A program made the translations under genes and the position numbers. Source: Alicycliphilus sp. UBA6560 (GTDB lineage: Bacteria > Pseudomonadota > Gammaproteobacteria > Burkholderiales > Burkholderiaceae_C). From it: a stretch of DNA of 64,000 bases. The stretch is taken from the NCBI GenBank assembly GCA_002434305.1, contig DJJU01000006.1:62001-126000 (forward strand), in the 5' to 3' direction. Position 1 is the stretch's first letter. Every line of letters starts with the position of its first letter. Positions 1-8,534 of this stretch are shown here, piece by piece. The notes under the pieces are model-generated. The model was not told where the DNA came from and searched no databases. It saw only the letters and a program-made list of their open reading frames with translations.

Positions 1-1928
1 ACCGTGCGCAGGCCCTTGGCGTAGGCGTGGCCGCTGGGCATGCCGATGTCGCGCCACACGGCCTGCAGGTCCTCCTTCTTCACGCCCAGCAGGTCGATGC
101 GCTGGCCGCCCGTGACCTTCACGGCCGGGATGCGGTACTTGTCCACCACGTCCGCGATGCGGCGCAGCTCGGCCGCGCTGGTCTCGCCGCCCCACATGCG
201 CGGCACCACGCTGTAGCTGCCGTCCTTTTGGATGTTGGCGTGGCTGCGCTCGTTGATGGCGCGGCTTTGCGGGTCGTCCCGCGCCTCTTTGGGCCAGGTG
301 CTGATCAGGTAGTAGTTGATGGCCGGGCGGCAGGTGGGGCAGCCGTCGGGGGTGCTCCATTCGAGAAAGGCGAAGACCTCTTCCTTGCTCAGCAGCCGGT
401 GCGTGCGGATGGCTCCCCTCACGGCCTGGTGCCCGTGCTGCGTGCAGTTGCACAGCGGCTGCGCGGCGGGTGTGGTCGAGTGGTCGCCACCCACCGTGGC
501 CACCAGGATCTGCTGCACCAGCCCGGTGCACGAGCCGCAGCTGGCGCTGGCCTTGGTGTGCCGACGCACCTCCTGCAGCGTGAACAGGCCCTTGTCGCGG
601 ATGGCCCGGCAGATCGTGCCCTTGGTCACGCCGTTGCAGCCGCAGATCTCGGCGTCGTCCGGCAGGCTGGCGGCGTGGCTCTGACCGGCGTGGCCGCCCT
701 CGCCGATGTTGCTTTGGCCAAAGAGCAGCGCGTTGCGGATGTCGCCCACCGGCCTGCCTTCACACAGCAGCCGGAAGTACCAGCCGCCATCCACCGCGTT
801 GCCATACAGGCAGGCGCCCACCAGCTTGCCGTCCTTGAGCACCAGCTTCTTGTACAGACCGCTGCCGGGGTCGCTCAGCACCAGGCTCTCCGTGCCCTCG
901 CCGCCCTGGAAGTCGCCGGCGGAAAACAGATCGATGCCCGTCACCTTGAGCTTGGTGGAGGTCTGCGATCCCGTGTAGCGGCCGATGCCCAGCTCCGCCA
1001 GATGGTTGGCCGCCACCCGCCCCTGCTCGAACAGCGGCGCCACCAGGCCATAGGCCACGCCCCGGTGGGCCACGCACTCGCCCACAGCGTAGATGCGCGC
1101 GTCGGTGGTGGTCTGCAGCGTGTCGTTCACGACGATGCCGCGGTCCACGTGCAGGCGCATGCGCTCGGCCAGCTGCGTGTTGGGGCGAATGCCCACGCAC
1201 ATGACCACCAGCTCGGCGGGCACCTCGCTGCCGTCTTCGAAGCGCACGGCGCACACGCGGCCGGCACCGTCGTCCAGCAGCGCCTGGGTGCGCGCCTGCA
1301 TCAAAAAGCGCATGCCGCGCGCGGCCAGGCTGGCCTGCAGCATGCGGCCGGCCGTGGCATCGAGCTGGCGCTCCATCAGCCACTCGCCGGCATGCACCAC
1401 GGTGACCTGCATGCCGCGCCGCATCAGGCCGTTGGCCGCCTCCAGCCCGAGCAGGCCGCCGCCGATGACCACGGCGTGCCGCTGGTGTGCGGCGGCGTCG
1501 ATCATGGCCTGCGTGTCGGCGATGTCGCGGTACGCCAGCACGCCGTCCAGCTGCGCCCCCGGGATGGGCAGCATGAAGGGCACGGAGCCGGTGGCCAGCA
1601 CCAGGCGGTCGTAGGGCGCGCTGATGGTCTGTCCGTTGGCGCGGGTGGCCTGTACCAGGCGGCGCTGCCGGTCCACGTGTGTCACGGTGCAGCCGGCATG
1701 CAGGGTGATGCCGTGCTGCTCGTACCAATCCCAGTCGTTGAGCACGATCTCGGGCAGCTGCTGCTCGCCCGCCAGCACCGGCGACAGCAGGATGCGGTTG
1801 TAGTTGGGGTGCGGCTCGGCACCGAAGATGGTGATGTCGTACAGATCGGGAGCGACCTTGAGCAGCTCCTCGATCGTGCGCACCCCCGCCATGCCGTTGC
1901 CCACCATGACCAGCCGGTTTCTTTTCAC
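1..1928 (-). CDS. nirB: Nitrite reductase [NAD(P)H] large subunit, 3' end cut by window edge
   Basis: Assimilatory NAD(P)H-dependent nitrite reductase large subunit, which reduces nitrite to ammonium in the cytoplasm. About 642 codons are present; the family runs about 820-850 residues, so the C-terminal part of the sulfite/nitrite reductase (siroheme) domain lies outside the window. The N-terminus (VKRNRLVMVGNGMAGVR) is an FAD/NAD-binding oxidoreductase fold. Cysteines near residues 428-440 (CGCNGVTKGTIC) and about 464 (CGSC) form a BFD-type [2Fe-2S] domain. I chose a GTG start because it gives the family N-terminus and has GGGAG seven bases upstream; an ATG a few bases upstream is out of frame. 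Nitrate or nitrite regulation is likely, but no regulator is in view. Confidence 0.93.
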   Translation of the reverse strand, partial: MKRNRLVMVGNGMAGVRTIEELLKVAPDLYDITIFGAEPHPNYNRILLSPVLAGEQQLPEIVLNDWDWYEQHGITLHAGCTVTHVDRQRRLVQATRANGQTISAPYDRLVLATGSVPFMLPIPGAQLDGVLAYRDIADTQAMIDAAAHQRHAVVIGGGLLGLEAANGLMRRGMQVTVVHAGEWLMERQLDATAGRMLQASLAARGMRFLMQARTQALLDDGAGRVCAVRFEDGSEVPAELVVMCVGIRPNTQLAERMRLHVDRGIVVNDTLQTTTDARIYAVGECVAHRGVAYGLVAPLFEQGRVAANHLAELGIGRYTGSQTSTKLKVTGIDLFSAGDFQGGEGTESLVLSDPGSGLYKKLVLKDGKLVGACLYGNAVDGGWYFRLLCEGRPVGDIRNALLFGQSNIGEGGHAGQSHAASLPDDAEICGCNGVTKGTICRAIRDKGLFTLQEVRRHTKASASCGSCTGLVQQILVATVGGDHSTTPAAQPLCNCTQHGHQAVRGAIRTHRLLSKEEVFAFLEWSTPDGCPTCRPAINYYLISTWPKEARDDPQSRAINERSHANIQKDGSYSVVPRMWGGETSAAELRRIADVVDKYRIPAVKVTGGQRIDLLGVKKEDLQAVWRDIGMPSGHAYAKGLRT

Positions 1929-2035
1929 CTTGCATCTCCCAGGGGCGTAGCCCCATGTCGCGGATCGGGCCGGCGCCTGCCGCGCCGGTTGCCAACCTGT
2001 TATTGCAACGGCTGTGCCAGCGCGGAAAATTCAAG

Positions 2036-2090
2036 GCAAAAAGGGCTGCAGCGCTTGTACAGCAAGCGCGAGCAGCTATGAAAAATATAG
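2036..2090 (-). repeat. Family A intergenic repeat, copy 1
   Basis: Read on the minus strand it starts TTTTTCATAGCTGCTCGCG and continues CTTGCTGTACAAGCGCTGCAG. It shares the TAGCTG...GCGCTTG core and the AAGCGCTG arm with the other copies. It lies between the nirB start and the efflux operon end, so it is one of the few copies not touching a stop codon. Confidence 0.75.
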
Positions 2091-2101
2091 TGAGGTCGGC
2101 A

Positions 2102-2114
2102 GTGCATGGTGCAC
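2102..2114. promoter_or_regulatory. Palindrome upstream of nirB, possible operator
   Basis: Perfect inverted repeat GTGCA-N3-TGCAC about 175 bases upstream of the nirB start, followed by a further direct repeat of ATGGTGCAC. No known operator is assigned; a role in nirB control is only a guess. Confidence 0.2.
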
Positions 2115-2243
2115 TGCAATGGTGCACACCGGCGCCCAAGCACGTGCGCTGGCGCCTGCTGCGGTGCGCGCACGGCGGCAGGCGCCGATGCGCGCAAGCT
2201 GCATTTCAAAAGGCGCGCCGCGCGGGCCGGCGCGCCGGCGGGG

Positions 2244-3779
2244 CTACTGCGTGGCGACCCCTTGCCACTGCCCGCCCAGCGCCTTGTACAGCTGCACGCG
2301 GTTGGCCTGCTCGGCCAGCTGCAGTGCGATGAGCGCCTGCTGCGCGGTGTACAGCGAGCGCTCGGCGTCCAGCACCGCCAGGTAGCTGTCGGCCCCGAGG
2401 CGAAAGCGCGCCTGCGACAGCTCCAGCGTGCGCTGGGTGGCGTCCACCAGCGAGCGCTGGGCGTCCAGCCGCTCGGTGAGCGTGGCCCGGTCGGCCAGCG
2501 CGTCCGCCACGTCGCGGAACGCCGCCTGGATGGCGCGCTCGTACTGGGCGATGGCCGTCTCGCGCGCCACCTCGGCCACGCGCAGGTTGGCGCGGTTGCG
2601 CCCGGCGTCGAAGATGGGCAGGCGAATCTGCGGGGCGAAGCTCCAGGTGCCGTTGCCGGCGCCGAACAGGCCGGACAGCTCGTTGCTGGCCGTGCCCACG
2701 CTGGCCGTCAGGCTGATGGACGGAAAGAACGCCGCGCGCGCCACGCCGATCTGGGCGCTGGCCGCCGCCAGCGAGCGCTCGGCCGCGCGCACATCGGGCC
2801 GCCGCAGCAGCACGCTGGAGGGCAGGCCGGGCGCGATGGAGGGCAGGGCGGTGGCGGTGGCTGGCGGCTCGGCGGTGCGCGGCTCCCCTGCGGGCGCCGT
2901 TCCCTGGGGCTGCGGCTGCGCCGCGGCGGGCTCGCGCACCGCTGGCTCGACGTTGGGCGGAAGCAGGTTGATCGGCACTGCGCTGCCCACCAGCAGCGCC
3001 AGGGCATTGCGCCCGCGCGCCACCTGCGCCTGGTAGGCGGCGACGTCGGCGCGTGCGCCATCCACCGTGGTCTGCACCTGCGCCAGGGTCAGGCCCGAGG
3101 CTGCGCCCAGCGCGTGCGTGCGCTGCGTCAGCGCGAACTGCTGCTGGCGCGCGCGCAGCGTGGCGCGTGCCAGCAGCAGGCGGCGTGCATCGGCGTCCAG
3201 GTTCAGCCAGGCTAGCATGACGTCCGAGGCGATGGCGATGCGTGCGCTGTCGCGGCTGTCCTGGCTGCGCAGGAACTCCTGCAGCGCCGCCTCGTTCAGG
3301 TTGCGCACGCGGCCCCAGAAGTCGATCTCATAGGCCGCCAGGCCCACGCTGGCGCTGTACTGGCCGGCGACGTTGCCGCGCCCGGCGGTGGTCAGGTCGT
3401 CGGCCGTGCGGGTGCGGGCGGCGTTGCCCGTGGCAGTCACCGTGGGCAGGCGGTCGGCCTGGGCGATGCCGTACTGCGCACGGGCGCGCTCCACGGCCAG
3501 CACGGCGACGCGCAGATCGCGGTTGTCCGCCAGCGCCATGCCCAGCAGCGTGCGCAGACGCGCGTCCAGCACGAAGGCGGGGCCGGTGGGCTCAGGAGCC
3601 AGCGCGGCCTCTGCGGGCGCGGGGGCATCCAGCGTAGCCGGCACGGGCGGCGCCGGCAGCTCGTGCGGCGGCGCCAGCGACATGCAGGCGCTGAGCAGCA
3701 GCAGCGGCGCGGCGGCCAGCGGGGCGCGCGCGAGAAAAAGCGGGCGAAGCATCGGGATCGTCGTCGTTATCGTCGTCAT
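2244..3779 (-). CDS. RND efflux outer-membrane lipoprotein, NodT/OprM family
   Basis: Outer-membrane channel of a tripartite RND efflux pump, 511 residues, in the usual range for the OprM/NodT family. The N-terminal signal ends in a lipobox (LLLLSAC, Cys near 32), so it is probably a lipoprotein. Two outer-membrane efflux (OEP) repeats follow: about residues 80-270, with FWGRVRNLNEAALQEF typical of the family, and about 330-500 (LLRRPDVRAAERSLAAA). A Pro/Ala/Gln-rich linker of about 50 residues separates them and is longer than usual. The start ATG overlaps the stop of the pump gene by four bases (ATGA), so translation is coupled. The drug substrate cannot be told from sequence. Confidence 0.93.
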   Translation of the reverse strand: MTTITTTIPMLRPLFLARAPLAAAPLLLLSACMSLAPPHELPAPPVPATLDAPAPAEAALAPEPTGPAFVLDARLRTLLGMALADNRDLRVAVLAVERARAQYGIAQADRLPTVTATGNAARTRTADDLTTAGRGNVAGQYSASVGLAAYEIDFWGRVRNLNEAALQEFLRSQDSRDSARIAIASDVMLAWLNLDADARRLLLARATLRARQQQFALTQRTHALGAASGLTLAQVQTTVDGARADVAAYQAQVARGRNALALLVGSAVPINLLPPNVEPAVREPAAAQPQPQGTAPAGEPRTAEPPATATALPSIAPGLPSSVLLRRPDVRAAERSLAAASAQIGVARAAFFPSISLTASVGTASNELSGLFGAGNGTWSFAPQIRLPIFDAGRNRANLRVAEVARETAIAQYERAIQAAFRDVADALADRATLTERLDAQRSLVDATQRTLELSQARFRLGADSYLAVLDAERSLYTAQQALIALQLAEQANRVQLYKALGGQWQGVATQ

Positions 3780-6700
3780 GGCGTGGCGGTGTGGGCCTCC
3801 GTGGCAGAGGCGCTCGCGCGGCGGCTGAACAGCCGGCGCACCACCAGGAAGAACACCGGCACGAAGAAGATGCCCAGCAGCGTGGAAAACACCATGCCGC
3901 CCAGCACGGCGGTGCCGATGGCCTGGCGCCCGCCCGCGCCCGCGCCGGTGCCGATGGCCAGCGGCAGCACGCCGAAGCCGAAGGCCAGCGAGGTCATCAA
4001 AATGGGCCGCAGGCGCAGGCGCACGGCCTGCACCGTGGCATCGATCAGGCCCAGGCCGCGCTCTTGCAGCTGCACGGCGAATTCGACGATCAGGATGGCG
4101 TTCTTGGAGGCCAGGCCCACGGTGGTCAGCAGGCCCACCTGGAAGTACACGTCGTTGGCCATGCCGCGGGTGTAGGTGGCGATCAATGCGCCGATCACGC
4201 CCAGCGGCACGGCCAGCATGACCGACACCGGCACGCTCCAGCTCTCGTACAGCGCGGCCAGGCACAGGAACACGAACAGGATGGACACAGCGTACAGCAG
4301 GGGCGCCTGCGAGCCGGACTGGCGCTCCTGCAGCGACGCACCCGTCCACTCGAAGCCGATGCCAGGTGGCATCTTGGCCATGATGGCCTCGACGGCGGCC
4401 ATGGCGTCGCCGGAGCTGGCGCCAGGGGCGGTGCCTGCCTCCATCTCCAGCGCCGGGCTGCCGTTGTAGCGCATGAGCTGGGGCGAGCCGCTGGTCCAGT
4501 GCGTGGTGGCGAAGGAGGCGAAACGCACCATCTCGCCGGTCTTGTTGCGCACCGCCCACTGACCGATGTCCTGGGGCAGCATGCGGTACGGCGCGTCGCC
4601 CTGGATGTACACGCGCTTGACGCGGCCCTGGTGGATGAAGTCGTTGACGTAGCTGCCGCCCAGCGCGGCGGACAGCACGCTGTTGATGTCGCCGGTGGAC
4701 ACGCCCAGGGCGGCGGCCTTGCGGTCGTCCACCTCGACCTTCAGCTCAGACGTGTCGTCGAAGCCCGTAGTGCGCATGTTGGTCAGCTGCGGCACCTCGC
4801 GCGCGGCGGCGATCAGGTCGTCCCTGGCCTTCATCAGTGCCTCGTGGCCCAGGCCGTTCAGATCCTTCAGCACGAAGTTGATGCCGGCGCTGGAACCCAG
4901 GCCGCGCACCGGCGGCGGCAGCGTGACGAAGATGCGCGCGTCGCGGATGCTGGCCAGCTCCCGGTTGGCCTGGCGCGCGATGGCCTCGGCGGATTGGTGC
5001 GGCAGCGGGCGCTCGTCCCACGAGGTCAGGCGCACGAACATGCTGCCCGAGCTCTGGTTGCCGTTGAAGCCCAGGATGGCGTTGGTGCTGAACACCTCGG
5101 GCTGGTCCTTGAAGTACAGCCGCACCTGGTCCATGACGTCGGCCAGGCGCGCGTCGGTCGCTCCGGACGGCAGCGTGACGTTGACCCGCACGAAGCCCTG
5201 GTCCTCGTTGGGCAGGAAGGACGTGGGCAGGGTGCGGAACATGAAGGCCACCGCCGCCAGCACCACGCCGAACAGCACCGCCATGCGCCCGGTGCGGCGC
5301 AGCAGCCGGCCCACGCTGCCCTGGTAGCGTGTGGCGTTGCGGTCGAAGTGGCGGTTGAAGCCGTTGAAGAAGCGGTCCACCAGCCCCAGCGGGCCGGGAC
5401 GCGGCGTGCGCCCGTGCTGGCCGTGGGCCACGGGCCTCAGCAGCGAGGCGCACAGCGCCGGCGTCAGCGTCAGCGCCACCAGCACCGACAGCGCCATGGC
5501 CGCCACGATGGTCACCGAGAACTGGCGGTAGATGACGCCCACCGATCCGGCGAAGAAAGCCATGGGCACGAACACCGCCGACAGCGTGAGGCCGATGCCC
5601 ACCAGGGCTGGCGTGATCTCGGCCATGGACTTGCGCGTGGCCTCCTTGGCGGGCAGGCCTTCCTCGCTCATCACGCGCTCGACGTTCTCCACCACCACGA
5701 TGGCGTCGTCCACCAGCAGGCCGATCGCCAGCACCAGGGCGAACATGGTGAGCATGTTGATGGAGTAGCCCATGGCCGAGAGCACGCCCAGCGTGCCCAG
5801 CAGCACCACCGGCACGGCGATGGCCGGGATCAGCGTGGCGCGGAAGTTCTGCAGGAACAAAAACATCACCAGCGTGACCAGCACCATGGCCTCGGCCAGG
5901 GTCTTGACCACCTCGTGCAGCGAGGCGCGCACGAAGGGCGTGGTGTCGGAGCTGACGAAGCCGGTGATGCCGTCCGGGAAGTAGGGCGCCAGCTCGGCAA
6001 TCTTTGCCGCCACCGCGTCGGCCACGGCCATGGCGTTGGCGCCGTCGGCCAGCACGATCCCCAGGCCGGCGCCGGGCTGGCCGTTCAGGATGGAGCGCAC
6101 GGTGAGGTTGTCCGCCTCCAGCGCCACGCGCGCCACGTCGGCCATGGTGACCACCGAGCCGTCGCTCTGCGCCTTGAGCACGATGTCCTGGAACTCCTGC
6201 ACGGTTTGCAGCTTGGAGCGCGCCGTCACCGTGGCGTTGAGCATCTGGCCCGGCACGGCCGGCAGGGCGCCCAGCTGGCCGGCCGAGACCTGCACGTTCT
6301 GCGTGTTCAGCGCCGCCACCAGGTCGGAGGGCACCAGGGCGTACTTCTCCATCAGCGCCGGGTCCATCCAGATGCGCATGGCGTAGTTGGTGCCGAACAC
6401 CGTCACGTCGCCCACGCCGTCCACGCGGGCAATCACGTCCACCACGTTGCTGGTCAGGTAGTCGCCGATGGTCACCTGCGATACGTGCGGATCGGGCGAG
6501 GTGAAGACGTAGGTGACCAGGTAGTCCTGCCCGCCTTTGTTCACGAACACGCCGCGGCTTTTCACCGCCTCGGGCAGGCGGTTGACGGCGCCCTGCAGCT
6601 TGTTTTGCGCCTGCACCTGGGCCACGTCGATGTTGGCGCCGGGCGCGAAGGTCAGCGTGGTGCGCGAGCGGCCGGCCGAGTCGCTGGTGGACTGCATGTA

Positions 6701-6928
6701 CAGCAGGTTGTCCAGGCCCTTGAGCTGCTGTTCGATGACCTGGGTAACCGAGTTTTCCACCGTCTCGGCCGAGGCACCGGTGTAGGTGGTGTTGATGGTC
6801 ACGCGCGGCGGGGCGATGTCCGGGTACATCTCCAGCGGCAGCGTGAAGATCGACAGCGCGCCGGCCAGCATGATGACGATGGCCAGCACCCACGCGAAGA
6901 CGGGGCGGTTGATGAAGAACTGGGCCAT
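3776..6928 (-). CDS. RND multidrug efflux pump, HAE1 family (AcrB/MexB-like)
   Basis: Inner-membrane proton-driven hydrophobe/amphiphile efflux pump of 1050 residues, almost exactly AcrB length. The N-terminus MAQFFINRPVFAWVLAIVIM is typical of the family. The proton-relay aspartate pair lies in LLVDDAIVVVENVERV near residue 405, matching AcrB D407/D408. Twelve membrane segments and two large periplasmic loops follow the family pattern. It is the second gene of an adaptor-pump-channel operon, six bases after the adaptor stop and overlapping the channel gene by four bases. No TetR or other repressor lies next to the operon. Confidence 0.96.
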   Translation of the reverse strand: MAQFFINRPVFAWVLAIVIMLAGALSIFTLPLEMYPDIAPPRVTINTTYTGASAETVENSVTQVIEQQLKGLDNLLYMQSTSDSAGRSRTTLTFAPGANIDVAQVQAQNKLQGAVNRLPEAVKSRGVFVNKGGQDYLVTYVFTSPDPHVSQVTIGDYLTSNVVDVIARVDGVGDVTVFGTNYAMRIWMDPALMEKYALVPSDLVAALNTQNVQVSAGQLGALPAVPGQMLNATVTARSKLQTVQEFQDIVLKAQSDGSVVTMADVARVALEADNLTVRSILNGQPGAGLGIVLADGANAMAVADAVAAKIAELAPYFPDGITGFVSSDTTPFVRASLHEVVKTLAEAMVLVTLVMFLFLQNFRATLIPAIAVPVVLLGTLGVLSAMGYSINMLTMFALVLAIGLLVDDAIVVVENVERVMSEEGLPAKEATRKSMAEITPALVGIGLTLSAVFVPMAFFAGSVGVIYRQFSVTIVAAMALSVLVALTLTPALCASLLRPVAHGQHGRTPRPGPLGLVDRFFNGFNRHFDRNATRYQGSVGRLLRRTGRMAVLFGVVLAAVAFMFRTLPTSFLPNEDQGFVRVNVTLPSGATDARLADVMDQVRLYFKDQPEVFSTNAILGFNGNQSSGSMFVRLTSWDERPLPHQSAEAIARQANRELASIRDARIFVTLPPPVRGLGSSAGINFVLKDLNGLGHEALMKARDDLIAAAREVPQLTNMRTTGFDDTSELKVEVDDRKAAALGVSTGDINSVLSAALGGSYVNDFIHQGRVKRVYIQGDAPYRMLPQDIGQWAVRNKTGEMVRFASFATTHWTSGSPQLMRYNGSPALEMEAGTAPGASSGDAMAAVEAIMAKMPPGIGFEWTGASLQERQSGSQAPLLYAVSILFVFLCLAALYESWSVPVSVMLAVPLGVIGALIATYTRGMANDVYFQVGLLTTVGLASKNAILIVEFAVQLQERGLGLIDATVQAVRLRLRPILMTSLAFGFGVLPLAIGTGAGAGGRQAIGTAVLGGMVFSTLLGIFFVPVFFLVVRRLFSRRASASATEAHTATP

Positions 6929-6934
6929 GGCGGA

Positions 6935-8218
6935 TCAGCCGGCGGTGGAGGCGGCGGAAGCAGCGGCGGCGGCCGGGGCGGCGGACGCGGGCGCGGGCGC
7001 GGCGCGCGGCACCCAGGGCACGGGCTTGACGCTGTCGCCCGGGCGCACGCGCTGCGCGCCGTCCACCAGCACGCGCTCGCCGGCGGCCAGGCCGGACAGC
7101 ACCTCCCAGCGGCTGCCCACGGCCGCGCCGGTGACGATGCGCCGCGTCTCCACCTTGTCCTCGGGCGTCACGACCAGCACGCTGGCGTTGCCCGCCGGGT
7201 CGCGCCGCACGGACTGCTGGGGCGCCAGCAGCGCCTGCTCGTTCACGCCGGCCTCCAGCACGGCGCGCACGTACATGCCAGGCATCAGCACGCCGTCGGG
7301 GTTGGGCACCACGGCGCGCAGCAAGATGGCACCGGTGCCCGGGTTGACCTGCACGCCGCTGAACTGCAGCCGCCCGGCGTGCGGGTAGGGGCTGCCGTCG
7401 TCCAGCAGCAGCGTCACGCGCGCCTCGCCGTTCTTGCCGCCCTCGGCGCGCTGGATGCGGCCGCTGGCCAGGTCGTTCTTCAGGCGCAGCAGCTCGGTGC
7501 TGGACTGCGTCACGTCCACGTACAGCGGATCGATCTGGGTCACGGTGGTCAGCGCCGCCGCCTGGTTGGCCGTGACCAGGGCGCCGGGCGTGACGGTGGA
7601 GGTGCTGGTGCGCCCGGCGATGGGCGACTTGATGCGGGTGTAGCCCAGGTTGATCTGCGCGGCCTGCACGGCCGCCTGCGCCACCGCCACGTCGGACTGC
7701 GCCTGCGTGACCGCGGCCTGGCTGTCGTCATAGGCCTGCCGGCTGATGGCGTCGATCTTCACCAGCTCGGCGTTGCGCCGGGCGTTGGTCTGGGCCGTGC
7801 CCAGGTTGGCGCGGGCGCGCTCCAGCTGGGCACGGGCGGCGGACAGTGCGACCTCGAAGCTGGCCGCGTCAAGCTGATACAGCACCTGGCCTGCCTGGAC
7901 CTGCGCACCTTCGGTGAAAAGGCGCTTTTGCACGATGCCACCGACCTGCGGGCGGATTTCGGCGGCCAGCCAGGCGCTGGTGCGCCCGGGCAGTTCGTTG
8001 GTCACCACCTGACGCTCGGGCTGCAGGGTGATCACGCCGACCTCGGGCAACTGGGCGGCCGGCTGGGCCGCGCCATTGCTGCCGCCGCCACCGCCGCAGC
8101 CAAGCAGTGCCGCCGCCAAGGCCAGCGCCACGCCTGCCCTGCGCGCTGCGATGGCCGGCGCCCGGGCCGAGCCGTTGGCCGAAGGGGGAGGGAGGCGGTC
8201 ACGGATCGCTGTGGTCAT
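6935..8218 (-). CDS. RND efflux periplasmic adaptor, AcrA/MexA family
   Basis: Membrane fusion protein linking the pump to the outer-membrane channel, 427 residues. The N-terminus has basic residues, a hydrophobic stretch and a lipobox (AALLGC, Cys 41) followed by a glycine run, so it should be anchored by lipid in the inner membrane. The order is barrel-sandwich half (LPGRTSAWLAAEIRPQVGG), alpha-helical hairpin (about 110-180), second lipoyl half (GYTRIKSPIAGRTS) and beta-barrel. The C-terminal 25 residues are Ala/Pro-rich. It is the first gene of the operon, and its promoter must lie in 8219-8534. Confidence 0.95.
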   Translation of the reverse strand: MTTAIRDRLPPPSANGSARAPAIAARRAGVALALAAALLGCGGGGGSNGAAQPAAQLPEVGVITLQPERQVVTNELPGRTSAWLAAEIRPQVGGIVQKRLFTEGAQVQAGQVLYQLDAASFEVALSAARAQLERARANLGTAQTNARRNAELVKIDAISRQAYDDSQAAVTQAQSDVAVAQAAVQAAQINLGYTRIKSPIAGRTSTSTVTPGALVTANQAAALTTVTQIDPLYVDVTQSSTELLRLKNDLASGRIQRAEGGKNGEARVTLLLDDGSPYPHAGRLQFSGVQVNPGTGAILLRAVVPNPDGVLMPGMYVRAVLEAGVNEQALLAPQQSVRRDPAGNASVLVVTPEDKVETRRIVTGAAVGSRWEVLSGLAAGERVLVDGAQRVRPGDSVKPVPWVPRAAPAPASAAPAAAAASAASTAG

Positions 8219-8534
8219 GGAAGCTCAAGCGCAAGGGCGGGACGGCCGCGCTCTCAAAAAAGAAAGAGCGGGGCGTCGAAAAAACGAAGGGGAGGACAGG
8301 GGCCGCACGGGGCTCACAGCCCCGTACTTTCGCATGCTGGCACCGCACACCGATGCAGATGGTAGTGATCTTCATGCTTCTTTACATGACAGCTCCCTAG
8401 CAGGGCGCGGCATGCCCAGGTGTAAGCATGTGTTGTCCATTCATGCAAGTGGGAAAACCTTCAGCCGGCCTCAGCCGACGCGACGGGAAAGTGCGGATAC
8501 GCTGCCATCCGCCCTCTCTGACCGAAGAGCCACC
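8219..8534. other. Divergent intergenic region, efflux operon / aerotaxis receptor
   Basis: A 316-base gap between two divergently read units, which must hold promoters for both. An A/G-rich stretch (8255-8300) and several scattered CATGC or ATGC words are present. I could not assign a convincing -10/-35 pair, operator or small gene. Confidence 0.5.

Larger units (their letters stand above)
1929..2243. other. Intergenic region between nirB start and efflux operon end
   Basis: A 315-base gap that should hold the nirB promoter (minus strand). It contains one family A repeat (about 2036-2090) and a 5-3-5 palindrome, GTGCA-TGG-TGCAC, at 2102-2114. No coding sequence with a plausible ribosome site was seen, and no clear FNR or sigma-70 match. 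Confidence 0.6.

Noticed and set aside
27..2081. A 684-codon open frame on the plus strand opposite nirB.
   Set aside because: The translation is low-complexity and matches no family; nirB on the minus strand has clear FAD and iron-sulfur motifs.
3791..8365. A 1524-codon open frame on the plus strand, antisense to the RND operon.
   Set aside because: Its His/Gln/Ala/Gly-rich translation is typical of the antisense frame of a high-GC gene. The minus strand has three clear efflux proteins with correct lengths and coupled starts.
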